In this document: positions 1-11,123 of the stretch, in pieces
How the letters are laid out: the number at the start of each line of letters is the position of its first letter
Position numbering within the stretch: position 1 is the stretch's first letter
NCBI RefSeq assembly: GCF_001583495.1
Contig: NZ_LQAQ01000015.1
Location: 62,001-126,000, forward strand
Reading direction: 5' to 3'
DNA from: Flammeovirga sp. SJP92
Lineage (GTDB): Bacteria > Bacteroidota > Bacteroidia > Cytophagales > Flammeovirgaceae
Length of the DNA stretch: 64,000 nt
Translations under genes and position numbers: made by a program
The notes under the pieces: generated by a model
The model's input: the letters and a program-made list of their open reading frames with translations, nothing else
Told to the model about the DNA's origin: nothing
Database searches by the model: none

Positions 1-3000
1 AAGTATGAGTATACTGAGCGGCTTCTTCTGCACTGTATAACGTAATACCGCCTTCATTATCGCCGAAGTTGTATCTCCATTCTAGAATTTCTGTGAGGTT
101 ATCATCTTCAGAAATAATTGTTTCATCAAAGAACGTCACCTCTTTTGAATCACAAAGTATTGTCTCTGAGAAATTCACTTTCGGTGCGTCTACAATTGTA
201 AAACTGATCAATAACGAATCAACACAATTGTTCTCGTTTGTTACAGTATAATTCAATGTATGATTACCTAAAGGTGAATTGGCCAATAGTATCTCTTGGT
301 TATTTCTAATTACTACACCAGTTGATGAAGTCAGCGTACCGTTTGAAGGTAATGCCTGTACAACTGGGCTTGCATCCGTCTTACAAAACACCTCACCATC
401 TGTGATACCTAACAAACTGATCACTGGTAAAGGATTTACATTAACAGTAATTCTAGTTGCGGCACTTTCACAGTTGTTTCTAGTATAAGTAACATAATAG
501 TCTTCCGAAAGAATAGAAGTTGTTACATTTTCCATTGTTGGTGTAAACTCACTCTCTGATGAAAGTAAAGTGTTTAAATCTTCATCAGCATACCACTTCA
601 GATTATCCGATTGCCCTAATACTAATATTGGTTGGAAAATATCTCCTGAACAGTAATTAATTACATTATCACCGACAATACTTGGTGCACTTGGTGTATT
701 ATAAACAATAATATTTACCGTTTGATAATCACTTTCACAACCATTTAGAGTTTCTGTATAATAGTAATTAACCGTGATATCTTCCGTTACATTAGTATCA
801 TCTTGAGGTGTATAAGTATTACCTGTACCCACTTCATTAGTTAGATCTGAATCACTATACCATTTGATATTTACACCATCTTCCACTTTGATTGGCTGTA
901 AAATAGCTCCAGAACAATATTCAAAAGTGTTTTGTGATAAAGTCGGTGCAAGTGTTTCCTTGTAAAGTGTAATGGTTACTTTTTCAGGTGCACTTTCACA
1001 CAAGTTCACATTTTTCTGAGTGACATAATAAGTCAATGTATAATCTTCAGTAGATTTTTCTGGAATAAATTGCGGTCTGAATGACTCTCCTGTTTTAACA
1101 ATTTGAGTCAATGATTCGTCTTCATACCAAGTTACCCGAGCACCATTTGCTGTCATTTCATCAATTGTTTCTCCATAACAATATTCGTAATTAGTCTGGT
1201 CTAATGTTGGAGACGAAGGTATTGGATAAACTGGAATGCTGATTTTTGTAGCTTCACTTGTACAACCCTCTACAGAAGTTTGTGTAACCCAATAATCCAC
1301 ATAACTTAGAGTTTCTACTTCATCAGCATTTTTATTCAGGTTCAATATCTTTTCAGTTCCTACTTCTTCCGTCAAAGATGAGTTACTATACCACTTATAA
1401 GTTGCTCCATCCTCTCCACTTGCTTCAATTGGAGCTATTAGCTCTCCCGAACAATAAGGCGAGATAGAAGTAGTTGTAGGCTGTTCAGGAGTACTATAAA
1501 TTATAATTTCAACTTTTTGCGCTGCACTCTCACAATCATTTTTAGTCTGAGTCACATAGTAATCAATCGAAGTATCATCAGTTACAGATGTTGCATCCTG
1601 AGGGATAAATATTAAACCTTCTGCAACTTTTGTGGTCAATGACTCATCTGAATACCATATTACATTTTCGCCTTCACTTGAAATTGGTTGAAGTGCATCC
1701 CCAGCACAATATTCAAATGTAGTTTGTGCTAAAGTAGGGATTAAGGTCTCCTGATATAATGTAATTGTCACTTTTTGAGGAGCACTTTCACAGAAATTCT
1801 CATTTTTCTGTGTTACGTAGTAAGTTAGAGTATAATCCATTGTGGATTCATCCGGAGTAAATGAAGGTCTGTATTTACTAATACTACTTACTCTTGAATC
1901 CTCAGATAAACTCTCATCATCATACCAAGTAATTCGGTCTCCTTCAGCTTCCATTTCTTCTATCAATTCTCCATAACAATAGAAATATTCTGTAGCGGCT
2001 AAAGTTGGAGCAGATGGTGTTGGATAGACTGGAATATTTACTTTTGTTGCTTCACTAGTACATCCCTCTTTAGAAGTTTGAACTACCCAATATTCCATAT
2101 TAGTGATCTCTGTATAAGATGGAGCCAAAGTATCTAAATCAACAATTCTAGTTGTTCCTACTACATCTGTCAAAGAAGAATTACTATACCAAGTGTAAGT
2201 TGCATCAGCTTCTCCATTCGCTTCTAATGGCAATATTACATCACCTTCACAATAAGGCGAGATAGAAGTAGTTGTAGGCTGTTCAGGAGTACTGTAGATT
2301 AAGATTTCAACTTTTTGTGCTTCGCTTTCACAGTTATTCACGGTCTGAGTTACATAATAATCAATCGAAGTATCATCTGTAACATCTGTATCATCTTGAG
2401 GGATAAAAATCAAACCTTCCCCCACTTTAGTAGTCAATGACTCATCTGAATACCATTGAACATTCTCGCCTTCACTCGAAATTGGTTGCAAAGCATCTCC
2501 AGCACAATACGAATATGTTGTTTTTGCTAAAGTAGGAAGTAATGTTTCTTTATATAATGTAATTGTGATTTTTTGAGGAGCACTTTCACAGAAGTTTTCA
2601 TTTTTCTGAGTCACAAAATAAGTCAATGTATAATCAACCGTAGATTCATCAGCTGTAAATGAAGGTCTGTATTTACTAATACTACTTACTCTTGAATCTT
2701 CTGATAGACTCTCATCATCATACCAAGTGATTCGGTCTCCTTCGGCTTCCATTTCCTCTATCAGCTCTCCATAACAATAATAATAGTCTGTTGCCGATAA
2801 TGTTGGAGGAGCTGGAGTTGGATATACAGGAACACTTACCTTTGTAGGTTCACTTGTACATTTGTCTTCTGAGGTTTGTATTACCCAAAAATCAATCGTA
2901 GAATATTCATCGAAAGCAGGAGCCAAACTATCTGGATCAAAAGTTTGCTGATCACTTACCATTTTTGTCAAAGACTCATTACTATACCAAGTAAAGGTCG

Positions 3001-6000
3001 CTCCATCTTCACCATAAGCGGTCATTTCTTGAAGTTCATCTCCTTCACATAAAGGATCTATAGCATCAAAAGTTGGTCCTTCAGGAAGAGCAAATACTTC
3101 AATTTCTATTTCTTGTGGTTCTCCTTCACATCCATTGATGGTCTGTGTAACATAATATTCGACTGAAGTGTCCTCTGTTACATCTGTAGAAATACTAGGA
3201 ATGAAAATTAATCCTTCAGCTACTTTAACAGTAAGGTCTTCATCAGAATACCACTTCAAATTCTCTCCTTCACTTACTACAATTGGCTGTACAGTTTCTC
3301 CAGCACAATATGTAATTTCATCTGGTAATTTATCTCCAATCAGAGGCGTTTCTTGATAAATAGTAATTTTTACAGCAGTTGCACTACTTTCGCAACCTAT
3401 ATCATTCTTATCTGTAGCATAAAAAGTAACAGTTACGTCTTTATTTTTTAAACTGTATGCAGAAAGAATAGGTGTGAACTTCTTATTGAAAATAATTTCA
3501 TTTTTAAGGTTACTATCTAAGTACCATGTAATATTATCAAAATCACCTGTAGCTTCTATTGGGTCAGCAACATCGTCATTACAGTAAAATAATTCTGTAC
3601 TTGACAAAGTCGGTGCTTTAGGTGTTGGGTACACTGGAATACTTACTTTTTGTGGTAAACTTGTACATCCTAATGGAGTTGTTTGTGTCACCCAATAATG
3701 TACTGAATCCAACTCTGAAACTTCTGGTGTTTTATCATCAATTTTCAAAGTGGCATTGTTGTCTTCCACCCTAGATTCAATTGCTAAACTTTCGCTTGTA
3801 TACCATTCAAAGATTGCATTTGACTCTCCACTTACTGTGATATCTGCAATTGATTCATCAATACAGTAACTAGGAATAGTACCTATTACTGAAGGCAACT
3901 CCGGTAAAGCTTTAATCTCTACAATAACCTCTTTGAAAGTACTTACACATCCTTTTGAAGATGTTGAGGTCACAAAATAAGAAACAGTAGAATCTGCTAT
4001 TACTGCATAACTCACATTTGGAGTAAAAGTTGTTCCAGTATGCACTGCATTTACTTTATCTTCTGCTGTGTACCATTGAACATTTTCACCTGTCACTTCC
4101 ATTTCTGGAAGATTATCTGCAGAACAAACTTTCAAATCGTCAGTTGTAGAGACCAATACTGGCTCATCTGGCAAAGCATAAATAGTTACAGTTATCATTT
4201 TGGACGGACCAAAACAACCATTTGCACTTTCTTCTGCTACATAATACGTATGACTTTCATCAGAACTTACGTTAGTATCATAAGAAGGTGTGTAGTCTTC
4301 ACCTGTTGATAGTTTATTTGCTCCTTCATATCCTTGAAGTTCCGGTTGTTCTCTATACCAATGAATTGTACCAGTAGCTCCTTCTGTTTCAATTGCTTCT
4401 CTGCTTCCTCCTGAACAAATCTCAAAGACATCTTTATTATTGACCAATGTTGGAACTGGAGGATTCTCATAAACATCATAGCTAATCTGAAGTGGATCAC
4501 TATCACATCCGTTGATGGTTTTAACTACCCAATAGCTAAATGTTTGAGTACCATCTACAGTTGCAGGTGCATCCGGAATTTCTAAGTTTGTAGAAGTAAA
4601 TCCATCAATTTTATTCTTTAATTCACTATCGCTATACCATGTGAATGTGGCACTACCATCTGATTTCACTTCCAAATCATCTAAGTTTGTTTCACCAGCA
4701 CAATAGTTATTAATCGATCCATCCACTTCTGGTAATGAAGGTTTTGGTATGATATTCACTACAATATCCACTTTATCACTCTCACAACCATTATCTGAAG
4801 CTGTTACTTTGAACGTTTTGGATTCAATTTTATCTATTCCATCTGTAGAAATATCTGAGGTAAAACTAAGTCCGCTTCCTACTAATTCATTGGATGAATT
4901 ATACCATTGAATTTCATCACCTGATGCAATTTCAAAAGTAGGCATAAGATCGCCTTCACAAATATTGAATGGGCCTGCATTTTTAAAAGTTGGACCTGAA
5001 GTTTTCTTATAACTGTTGATGGTTACTACTGTTGGTTCACTTGTACAACCATTAATTAACTGAGTAACATAGTAAGTTTTAGTGACATCATTATTTTCAT
5101 CCTTCACAATTGCAGGATCAAACTCATTACCTGTTTCTAAGACGACCCCATTTATTTCTTCTCTCCATTCAATTGAACCAATTGCATCCATAACCTTAAG
5201 TTTACGGATTGGTTCTGGACCGAAGCAATAATTAAATGTATTACCATCTTCAATAATTGGTGCTGAAGGCTCAAAGGTTAAAAGAATATCCTGTGAAAGT
5301 TCATTTGTTACGGAACTAGTCAAGTTATCTAGATACACTGCCACCAATTTGATTGTTTTAGAAGTACCTACATCTCCAACTTCTAAACCATCAGAAGCTT
5401 TAAAAGTAAACTTTGGATTGGTACCATAGTCTTTAATCAAATTACCTTTCTCATCGATTAACTTTGCCTGTTGGAAAGTAAATTTTGTTTTAAGTTCATC
5501 TGGCACAGCAACTTTTGGACCATCCATATCGATATCAATTCCATCATCTGTTTCACAAACAGTGTTAGAAATATCTGAGAATGGCTGTGTACCATCAAAA
5601 ACAATCAAAGTAGTGGTTTCGGTATAATAGCATTCACCTACTTTGATATGATAAGTAATCACCGAATTTCCTGTTCCTGCTAATGAAGGATAGAAAATGT
5701 TATTATCTGGACCGTTACCATTACTAACTACACCTTTACCTGAACAGTAGAACTCATACCCATCTTCATCAATGTCTAAAGTGACCTCATTACTTGGATC
5801 ATTACTGTAACTTGATTCGTTAATAGGAATAAAAGTCAACGCTCCAGGTTCTCCGTATATTTTTACATCTACGGTATTATTTAAAGCATCATCATTAATA
5901 TCACCTGAAGTTACAACTCTTTTAAAGGTGAAATCCCCTTCCTCTCCCGTTGTAATTTCATCGTCAAAGTAGATAGAAGTTGTTATACCTGTGGATGAAA

Positions 6001-9000
6001 ATGAAGGTGAAATATCATCATTGTCTCTTTTAAACCATTCGTATGTGTAACTTCCTGTACCTCCAGTTGGAATAGTTCCTGAAATAAAAATTTGTCCTCC
6101 AATACAAGCTTCACTAGCAGATTGAAGAGTAATAGACGAATTAGACAAAGCAGGATATAAAGTAATTGCCACTTCATTAGAGTAAATTGCATCACATGCT
6201 CCTGATGTAACTTTTCTTCTAAATTTATATTCTCCAGCTTTATTAATCTTTACGTTATAGTTCTCAAATTTTTTCGTTGTAATTCCAGAAGAGCTCCATG
6301 AACTGCCATCATAAATTTCCCAATCATAAGTATAACTATTATTCCCTCCATCAACCACATCATTGGTTATTACAATACTATTTTTAGGGATGTTAGTATA
6401 ATAGACATCAGTAGCAGGAGCTGAAATTGTGTTTACGATTTCACCTTGAATGGTAACTACTACTCCTGAAGACTTTACAGTTTGTCCTGCTGAAGATACT
6501 TCTCTATAATAGGTATAACTTTCTTCTGATAAAGATTCTGTAACAATTAGATTTTCATTGGTCTCACCTGTAAGTAATGTTTCAGAAGCTGAACCTATTT
6601 TTCTATACCACTTGTAAGTATAAGTAGTATCCCCTCCACTTAATTTTGTAGTTTCAATTTCAAAACTTGAGTAACCTTCACATAAATTACTGCTACCATT
6701 TACAGCAATAGTATTTTGAACTGAAAGATATACATTAATGACTACTTCGTTGGAATAAAGCTCGCCACAAGCTCCTGATGTTACTTTTCTTCTAAACTTG
6801 TAGATTCCTGCCTTATCAATTTTTACATTATAATTTTCAAACTTCTGAGAAGTAATTCCTGTATTTTGCCACCCATTAGTCACATCAAACCTTTCCCAGA
6901 CATAACTATATGAATTGTCACCACCGTCAACTTTATCATTCTCAATTTCGATGGTATTAACAGGGATTTCATCATAATAAACTACTGTAGATGGTGCCGT
7001 GATAGTATTTTTCAATATTCCTTGAATATTGACCACTGTGCCAGTTGTTTTAACTGTTTGACCTGCTGAAGATACTTCTCTGTAGTAAGTGTAATTACCT
7101 TCCGATAGAGACTCTGTTACGATAAGGTTTTCATTTTCCTCTCCAGAAAGCAATGTTTCAGTACCTGAACCTATCTTTCTATACCACTTATAGGTATAGC
7201 TATCATCTCCACCACTCAATGTAGAAGTTTCAATCTCAAAACTTGAATATCCTTCGCATATATTGTTGCCACCCACTACAGCTATAGTGTTTTGAACAGA
7301 TGGATAAAGGTTAATGGTTACTTCATTGGAGTAAAGTTCACCACAAGCTCCTGATGTAATTTTTCTTCTAAACTTATACTCCCCTGCTTTATCAATTTTG
7401 GTATTGTAATTCTCAAACCTTTGTGAAGTAACCCCCGTAGAGTTCCATGAACTACCATCATAGATTTCCCAATCATAAGTATAACTACTTCCTCCACCAG
7501 CTACTTTCTGATTTTCAATCACCAAAGAATTAGCTGGGATTTCATCATAAACTACAATAGTAGATGGTGTGCTGATTTCATTTTCTATTAATGCATCAAC
7601 TGTTATAATAATAGCTGATGAGTTTAACTTTACTCCTAAAGATGTTACTTCCCTTGTGTAAGTATATGTATCAGCTGTTAAAGCATCTGTCTCAATATAG
7701 TTTGGATTGTTTTCACCAGTAAGCTCAACAACGGCATCTGATCCTTTCTTTCTAAACCATTTAAAAGTATAATTACCGTTTCCACCACTCAACGTTTTGT
7801 TTTTCAGCTCAAAACTTGAAAACGTTTCGCAGTAAGCTAACACTCCTCCATCGACTTCAACAGCATTCTGAAGTGACTCATATAAATTAATAGCGACTTC
7901 ATTAGAATACAATTCTCCACACTCACCTGAAGTAATTTTCCTTCTGAATTTATACTCTCCAACTTCGTCAATTTTTACATTATAATTTTCAAATTTCTGA
8001 GACGTAATTCCTGTAGAAACCCATCCATTTGTCGCATCATATCTTTCCCAATCATAAGTATAACTAGCATTTCCTCCTGCTACTTTTTGGTTCTCAATTT
8101 CAAAAGTATTTGCAGTAATTTCATCATAGTAAATAAGAGTTGATGGTATACTTATCTCATTTTCAATGAGTGCGTCAATAGTGATAACTATCGGAGCAGA
8201 AGTTACTTTATTTCCTGCTGATGTCACCTCACGAGTATAGGTATAAACAGCTGCTGATAAAGCACCTGTCTCAATATAGTTTGGATTATTTTCACCAGTA
8301 AGCTCAACTGCTCCTTCACTATTTTTTTCTCTATACCATTTAATTTCATAATTATCATTGCCTCCACTTAAAGTACTGTTGCTGATTTCAAAACTAGAAA
8401 ATGTCTCACAATATTTATTGGTTCCGCCATCTGAAATCGTGTTTTGAATCTCGGGTAGTGATGTAATTGTGATTTCATCAGATATAGACTCACAATCTCC
8501 AGAGTTGTCTGTCACAATTCTTCTGAATTTCACTTCAGTGTTTTCTGCGATAATCACATTGTGCGTATAATCAGCAGTAGTAACTGCGTCCGTCCAAGAA
8601 GAACCAGAATAATATTGCCATTGATACTTTAAATTATTATCTCCACCTGATGCATTCCCGGGAGTAAATTGAATAGTACCTGCGGCGATTTCTCCATTGT
8701 ATATCGTTTTGGAAGGAGAAGTCAATGTGTTATCTGCTATTGGGTTATTAACATTGATTACAATCTCTTCATCAGAATCAAAAGTCTCTCCATCACTTGT
8801 AATTGTTCTTTTATAGGTATATGTACCCGGAGTTAAACTTGAATTATCCGATAAATCTTCAGTATTTATTCCTAATGAAGCATATGTATTCGCCCCTGTA
8901 TCTTCTTTTCTTAACCAATCATAAACATAATTGCCGTCCCCTCCTGATACAGTTGTCTTTGTAGACAATTGTACCTCTGGGCTCCCGATACAATAAACAT

Positions 9001-10957
9001 TATCACCATCATTTTGAATAGAATTGACAATTGGATCATATAAAGTAATTGTTACTTCATTAGAGTAAGATTCACAAGGTGCATCCGTCACTTTTCTACG
9101 GAAATTATGTGTACCAGCACTTGTTATTTCTTGATCATACAGCAATGATCCGCCCGTCGCAGAACCAATTGTAGACCAGTTCACTCCATCTATTGAATAT
9201 TCCCATTCATACGAGTAGTCCGGATCTGTATTACCTGCAATTGAAATAGTATTTATTGCAATTGAGTTACTAAAATACTTTACTGTACTAGGTGCTGTAA
9301 TGGTATTTATTATTGCATTATCCTCTACAATAATCTCCAATGGATCAGAAGGGAAAGCTATTCCCTGAGAATAAACCACTCGTCTATATTTATAAGACCC
9401 TGCAGATAAAGTTGCATTTTCTGTATATTCTTCACTTACAACTCCAATTGTATTATAACCCGCATCATCAATATTTACCTCCCAAGAAATTGTATAGCTT
9501 CCATCCCCCCCAGAAATACTGCCATCTTTTTCAAAATAAACTTTTGAAGATTCATCACAATATTGAAGTTCATCTGAAGTTTGTATGACATTAACAATGT
9601 CGGGAAATGTATAGACTACTGATCCGTCTGTAGTGGTAGTTATCGTTGTTGTGTTACCTGCTATATCCTTTAAAGTGATTTCGATTGGTATTGCAGCATA
9701 AGATGACAATGTCAAATCAGGTTGAGTTGCATTGTAATTATTTCCTGAAGGATTATTGACAGATGGACTTTCACCATTAATTTTAACAGTTGGGCTTTCC
9801 GCTAAATCCTCATTTGTTTCAAAAGTTAATGTAGCATCATCAGTAGTAGCATCTCCATCTGGTGTTACTGCAAGCTGAGTGTTAGTAGCATAACCAGTAG
9901 CAATCGTTGAAGTTAGAATAGAAGGAGCTTCAGTATCAATTGTAAAACTGAAATCAACTTCTGTAGATGTATTGCCATGTATATCCTCAAAATAATAAGT
10001 AATTGTATGAGCACCATCATCTAATGTGGGCAACGTGATATATTCATCAGTTTCATCTATGCTAATTCTTGTAATTTCTTCATCTGCACTGTTCAAAATT
10101 ACTAACTCCTGTTCAGGGCTTTCTACGGTAAGACCTGCAAATTTAAGATCAACATCAGCATTTTTCGTTACACTTGCATCCGAGCTTTCTGAGTTATTAT
10201 CAATCGTTAATCCACTAAAAGATACACTTAAAGTAGCAGATGCTGTATAATCAATATTTATATCGTCTGAAGAAACTGTGTTTCCAGCTTCGTCAATCAC
10301 ATCTACATGATAAACATAAACACCGTCTGCTGTTAGTGTTGTTGCAGAAAGGTTATCACCACTTCCGGCTGCACTATTAATTGTACTCTCTAAGTTACTT
10401 CCTCCTTCATACAACTCAATTGTATGTACTGCTTCTACATCTGTAATATCAAAAACTAAATTCGCTACTGTTGTGTAATAAGTATCAGTAAGAAACATAC
10501 CTGTGATAGAAGCCGATTGTGGAGCCAAAGTTGGTTTCTCTGGATCCTCATCATCAAAAATATAAATATCTGATGCAATAATAGTTTCTCCAATTTCATT
10601 TTCATAATAGAGCGTAAACTCATCATTCAAATCAACTGAAGACAGCAAGTCAAGATCAATTGTAATAGTATATTCTTCTGAAGGTGTTACTTCAGTAATT
10701 GAAATCATATATGATCCCTCTGAAATTACACTCCCATCAGATCCTAACTTCACTATTAAGTTAAAGTCACTAGCAATGGGTGGAACAGTAATATCAGTTG
10801 ATGTTTCTTCTGCTAAAACCCATTCTATGTCTCCAACTGTGTTAAAATATTCACTATTGGAATGGCTTAAAGTTTGTGCATTAATTGTTGATGCCGTGAT
10901 AAAAAACACACTAATGTATAGTGTTATGATTAAAAACCGTAGACTAAATTTATTCAT
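1..10957 (-). CDS. Giant secreted Ig-like repeat protein, 3' end beyond the left edge
   Basis: The frame opens with ATG at 10957 and stays consistent to base 1, giving at least 3,650 residues without the C terminus. The start encodes a Sec signal peptide (MNKFSLRFLIITLYISVFF... ending INAQ). Residues of about 100-450 resemble cadherin/bacterial-Ig domains (a DTEAPSI motif near residue 340). Next come about six Ig-like units with a 192-residue period, then roughly 18-20 units of about 85 residues of the Ig_7 type: a YCxG...L motif, WYSD/WYxD in the middle, and a closing YYVTQ...CES, so two Cys per module. Family knowledge: such proteins in Bacteroidota are T9SS-exported adhesins that often end in a gliding-motility-associated C-terminal domain; that end is off-window, so export by T9SS is inferred. 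It lies 166 nt downstream of the lipoprotein gene and may belong to the same transcription unit as the STAND operon. Confidence 0.9.
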   Translation of the reverse strand, partial: MNKFSLRFLIITLYISVFFITASTINAQTLSHSNSEYFNTVGDIEWVLAEETSTDITVPPIASDFNLIVKLGSDGSVISEGSYMISITEVTPSEEYTITIDLDLLSSVDLNDEFTLYYENEIGETIIASDIYIFDDEDPEKPTLAPQSASITGMFLTDTYYTTVANLVFDITDVEAVHTIELYEGGSNLESTINSAAGSGDNLSATTLTADGVYVYHVDVIDEAGNTVSSDDINIDYTASATLSVSFSGLTIDNNSESSDASVTKNADVDLKFAGLTVESPEQELVILNSADEEITRISIDETDEYITLPTLDDGAHTITYYFEDIHGNTSTEVDFSFTIDTEAPSILTSTIATGYATNTQLAVTPDGDATTDDATLTFETNEDLAESPTVKINGESPSVNNPSGNNYNATQPDLTLSSYAAIPIEITLKDIAGNTTTITTTTDGSVVYTFPDIVNVIQTSDELQYCDESSKVYFEKDGSISGGDGSYTISWEVNIDDAGYNTIGVVSEEYTENATLSAGSYKYRRVVYSQGIAFPSDPLEIIVEDNAIINTITAPSTVKYFSNSIAINTISIAGNTDPDYSYEWEYSIDGVNWSTIGSATGGSLLYDQEITSAGTHNFRRKVTDAPCESYSNEVTITLYDPIVNSIQNDGDNVYCIGSPEVQLSTKTTVSGGDGNYVYDWLRKEDTGANTYASLGINTEDLSDNSSLTPGTYTYKRTITSDGETFDSDEEIVINVNNPIADNTLTSPSKTIYNGEIAAGTIQFTPGNASGGDNNLKYQWQYYSGSSWTDAVTTADYTHNVIIAENTEVKFRRIVTDNSGDCESISDEITITSLPEIQNTISDGGTNKYCETFSSFEISNSTLSGGNDNYEIKWYREKNSEGAVELTGENNPNYIETGALSAAVYTYTREVTSAGNKVTSAPIVITIDALIENEISIPSTLIYYDEITANTFEIENQKVAGGNASYTYDWERYDATNGWVSTGITSQKFENYNVKIDEVGEYKFRRKITSGECGELYSNEVAINLYESLQNAVEVDGGVLAYCETFSSFELKNKTLSGGNGNYTFKWFRKKGSDAVVELTGENNPNYIETDALTADTYTYTREVTSLGVKLNSSAIIITVDALIENEISTPSTIVVYDEIPANSLVIENQKVAGGGSSYTYDWEIYDGSSWNSTGVTSQRFENYNTKIDKAGEYKFRRKITSGACGELYSNEVTINLYPSVQNTIAVVGGNNICEGYSSFEIETSTLSGGDDSYTYKWYRKIGSGTETLLSGEENENLIVTESLSEGNYTYYREVSSAGQTVKTTGTVVNIQGILKNTITAPSTVVYYDEIPVNTIEIENDKVDGGDNSYSYVWERFDVTNGWQNTGITSQKFENYNVKIDKAGIYKFRRKVTSGACGELYSNEVVINVYLSVQNTIAVNGSSNLCEGYSSFEIETTKLSGGDTTYTYKWYRKIGSASETLLTGETNENLIVTESLSEESYTYYREVSSAGQTVKSSGVVVTIQGEIVNTISAPATDVYYTNIPKNSIVITNDVVDGGNNSYTYDWEIYDGSSWSSSGITTKKFENYNVKINKAGEYKFRRKVTSGACDAIYSNEVAITLYPALSNSSITLQSASEACIGGQIFISGTIPTGGTGSYTYEWFKRDNDDISPSFSSTGITTSIYFDDEITTGEEGDFTFKRVVTSGDINDDALNNTVDVKIYGEPGALTFIPINESSYSNDPSNEVTLDIDEDGYEFYCSGKGVVSNGNGPDNNIFYPSLAGTGNSVITYHIKVGECYYTETTTLIVFDGTQPFSDISNTVCETDDGIDIDMDGPKVAVPDELKTKFTFQQAKLIDEKGNLIKDYGTNPKFTFKASDGLEVGDVGTSKTIKLVAVYLDNLTSSVTNELSQDILLTFEPSAPIIEDGNTFNYCFGPEPIRKLKVMDAIGSIEWREEINGVVLETGNEFDPAIVKDENNDVTKTYYVTQLINGCTSEPTVVTINSYKKTSGPTFKNAGPFNICEGDLMPTFEIASGDEIQWYNSSNELVGSGLSFTSDISTDGIDKIESKTFKVTASDNGCESDKVDIVVNIIPKPSLPEVDGSINNYCAGETNLDDLEVKSDGSATFTWYSDSELKNKIDGFTSTNLEIPDAPATVDGTQTFSYWVVKTINGCDSDPLQISYDVYENPPVPTLVNNKDVFEICSGGSREAIETEGATGTIHWYREQPELQGYEGANKLSTGEDYTPSYDTNVSSDESHTYYVAEESANGCFGPSKMITVTIYALPDEPVLVSTTDDLKVCSADNLPEMEVTGENVQWYTAEDKVNAVHTGTTFTPNVSYAVIADSTVSYFVTSTSSKGCVSTFKEVIVEIKALPELPSVIGTIPSYCIDESIADITVSGESNAIFEWYTSESLAIESRVEDNNATLKIDDKTPEVSELDSVHYWVTQTTPLGCTSLPQKVSIPVYPTPKAPTLSSTELFYCNDDVADPIEATGDFDNITWYLDSNLKNEIIFNKKFTPILSAYSLKNKDVTVTFYATDKNDIGCESSATAVKITIYQETPLIGDKLPDEITYCAGETVQPIVVSEGENLKWYSDEDLTVKVAEGLIFIPSISTDVTEDTSVEYYVTQTINGCEGEPQEIEIEVFALPEGPTFDAIDPLCEGDELQEMTAYGEDGATFTWYSNESLTKMVSDQQTFDPDSLAPAFDEYSTIDFWVIQTSEDKCTSEPTKVSVPVYPTPAPPTLSATDYYYCYGELIEEMEAEGDRITWYDDESLSEDSRVSSISKYRPSFTADESTVDYTLTYFVTQKNENFCESAPQKITITLYKETLLPTLAKTTYSYCAGDALQPISSEGENVQWYSDESLTTKVGEGLIFIPQDDTDVTDDTSIDYYVTQTVNNCESEAQKVEILIYSTPEQPTTTSISPYCEGDVILPLEANGEADATYTWYSNSSLTDVVGTTRIVDLDTLAPSYTEITNMEYWVVQTSKEGCTSEATKVNIPVYPTPSAPTLAATEYFYCYGELIEEMEAEGDRITWYDDESLSEDSRVSSISKYRPSFTPDESTMDYTLTYYVTQKNENFCESAPQKVTITLYQETLIPTLAQTTFEYCAGDALQPISSEGENVIWYSDESLTTKVAEGLIFIPQDATSVTDDTSIDYYVTQTKNDCESAAQKVEIIIYSTPEQPTTTSISPYCSGELIAPIEASGEDGATYKWYSNSSLTEEVGTEKILNLNKNADEVETLSYVDYWVTQTSVEGCTSEATKISIPVYPIPSSPTLDQTNYEYCYGETIDEMTANGARVTWYEDESLTQIVKTGESFRPQFIPEKSTEDYTLTYYVTQKNVNLCESAPEKVTITLYKETLAPTLSQNTFEYCSGAILQPIKVEDGVNIKWYSDSDLTNEVGTGNTYTPQDDTNVTEDITVNYYYTETLNGCESDYQTVNIIVYNTPSAPSIVGDNVINYCSGDIFQPILVLGQSDNLKWYADEDLNTLLSSESEFTPTMENVTTSILSEDYYVTYTRNNCESAATRITVNVNPLPVISLLGITDGEVFCKTDASPVVQALPSNGTLTSSTGVVIRNNQEILLANSPLGNHTLNYTVTNENNCVDSLLISFTIVDAPKVNFSETILCDSKEVTFFDETIISEDDNLTEILEWRYNFGDNEGGITLYSAEEAAQYTHT
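1222..3900 (-). repeat. 798-bp higher-order tandem repeat inside the giant gene
   Basis: A marker sequence around TTGGATA recurs at 1222, 2020, 2818 and (as TTGGGTA) 3625, so spacings are 798, 798 and 807 bases. Each unit is about 266 residues and contains three different Ig_7-like modules (SPYC-, YCYGE- and YCAGD-type openings). The second and third copies are almost identical over long stretches, for example around 1864 and 2662. Every spacing is a multiple of three, so the frame is kept. This points to recent in-frame duplication or gene conversion of three-module blocks. Confidence 0.9.
6150..8450 (-). repeat. 576-bp tandem repeat (192 residues) inside the giant gene
   Basis: The marker CTCCTGATGT (with small changes) starts at 6199, 6772, 7348 and 7924, giving spacings of 573, 576 and 576 bases. 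Each unit encodes two Ig-like halves, one around YTYDWE..DGSSW...FENYN and one around CEGYSSFEI...YKWYRK, followed by FRRK(I/V)TSGACGELYSNEV. More diverged copies continue to about 9600. This family is different from the 798-bp family in the downstream half of the same gene. Confidence 0.88.
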
Positions 10958-11123
10958 AGTATGTAGCTTAAATATGTCTGCCAATCAGGGCTATTTGCTT
11001 TCTAAAAGTTTAGATTTGCGATTAAAAAAATTGAAAATAGCAGCATTAAAAGAAAGATCTTAACAGTTCCCTTTAAGTTAAATTATTTCAACTAGTTTGT
11101 AAACGTATGTTAAGATAAAAAAG

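Noticed and set aside
4040-4506. Two overlapping ORFs on opposite strands within the first 11 kb
   Set aside because: They lie inside the giant repeat gene in other frames, lack protein-like composition and are not repeated with the modules.
1-10957. Regularly spaced repeats that could suggest a CRISPR array
   Set aside because: Periods of 576 and 798 bases are multiples of three in a continuous reading frame and encode Ig-like modules.
9340-11063. Plus-strand ORFs opposite the N-terminal part of the giant gene
   Set aside because: Antisense shadows of the clearly coding minus frame with its signal peptide.
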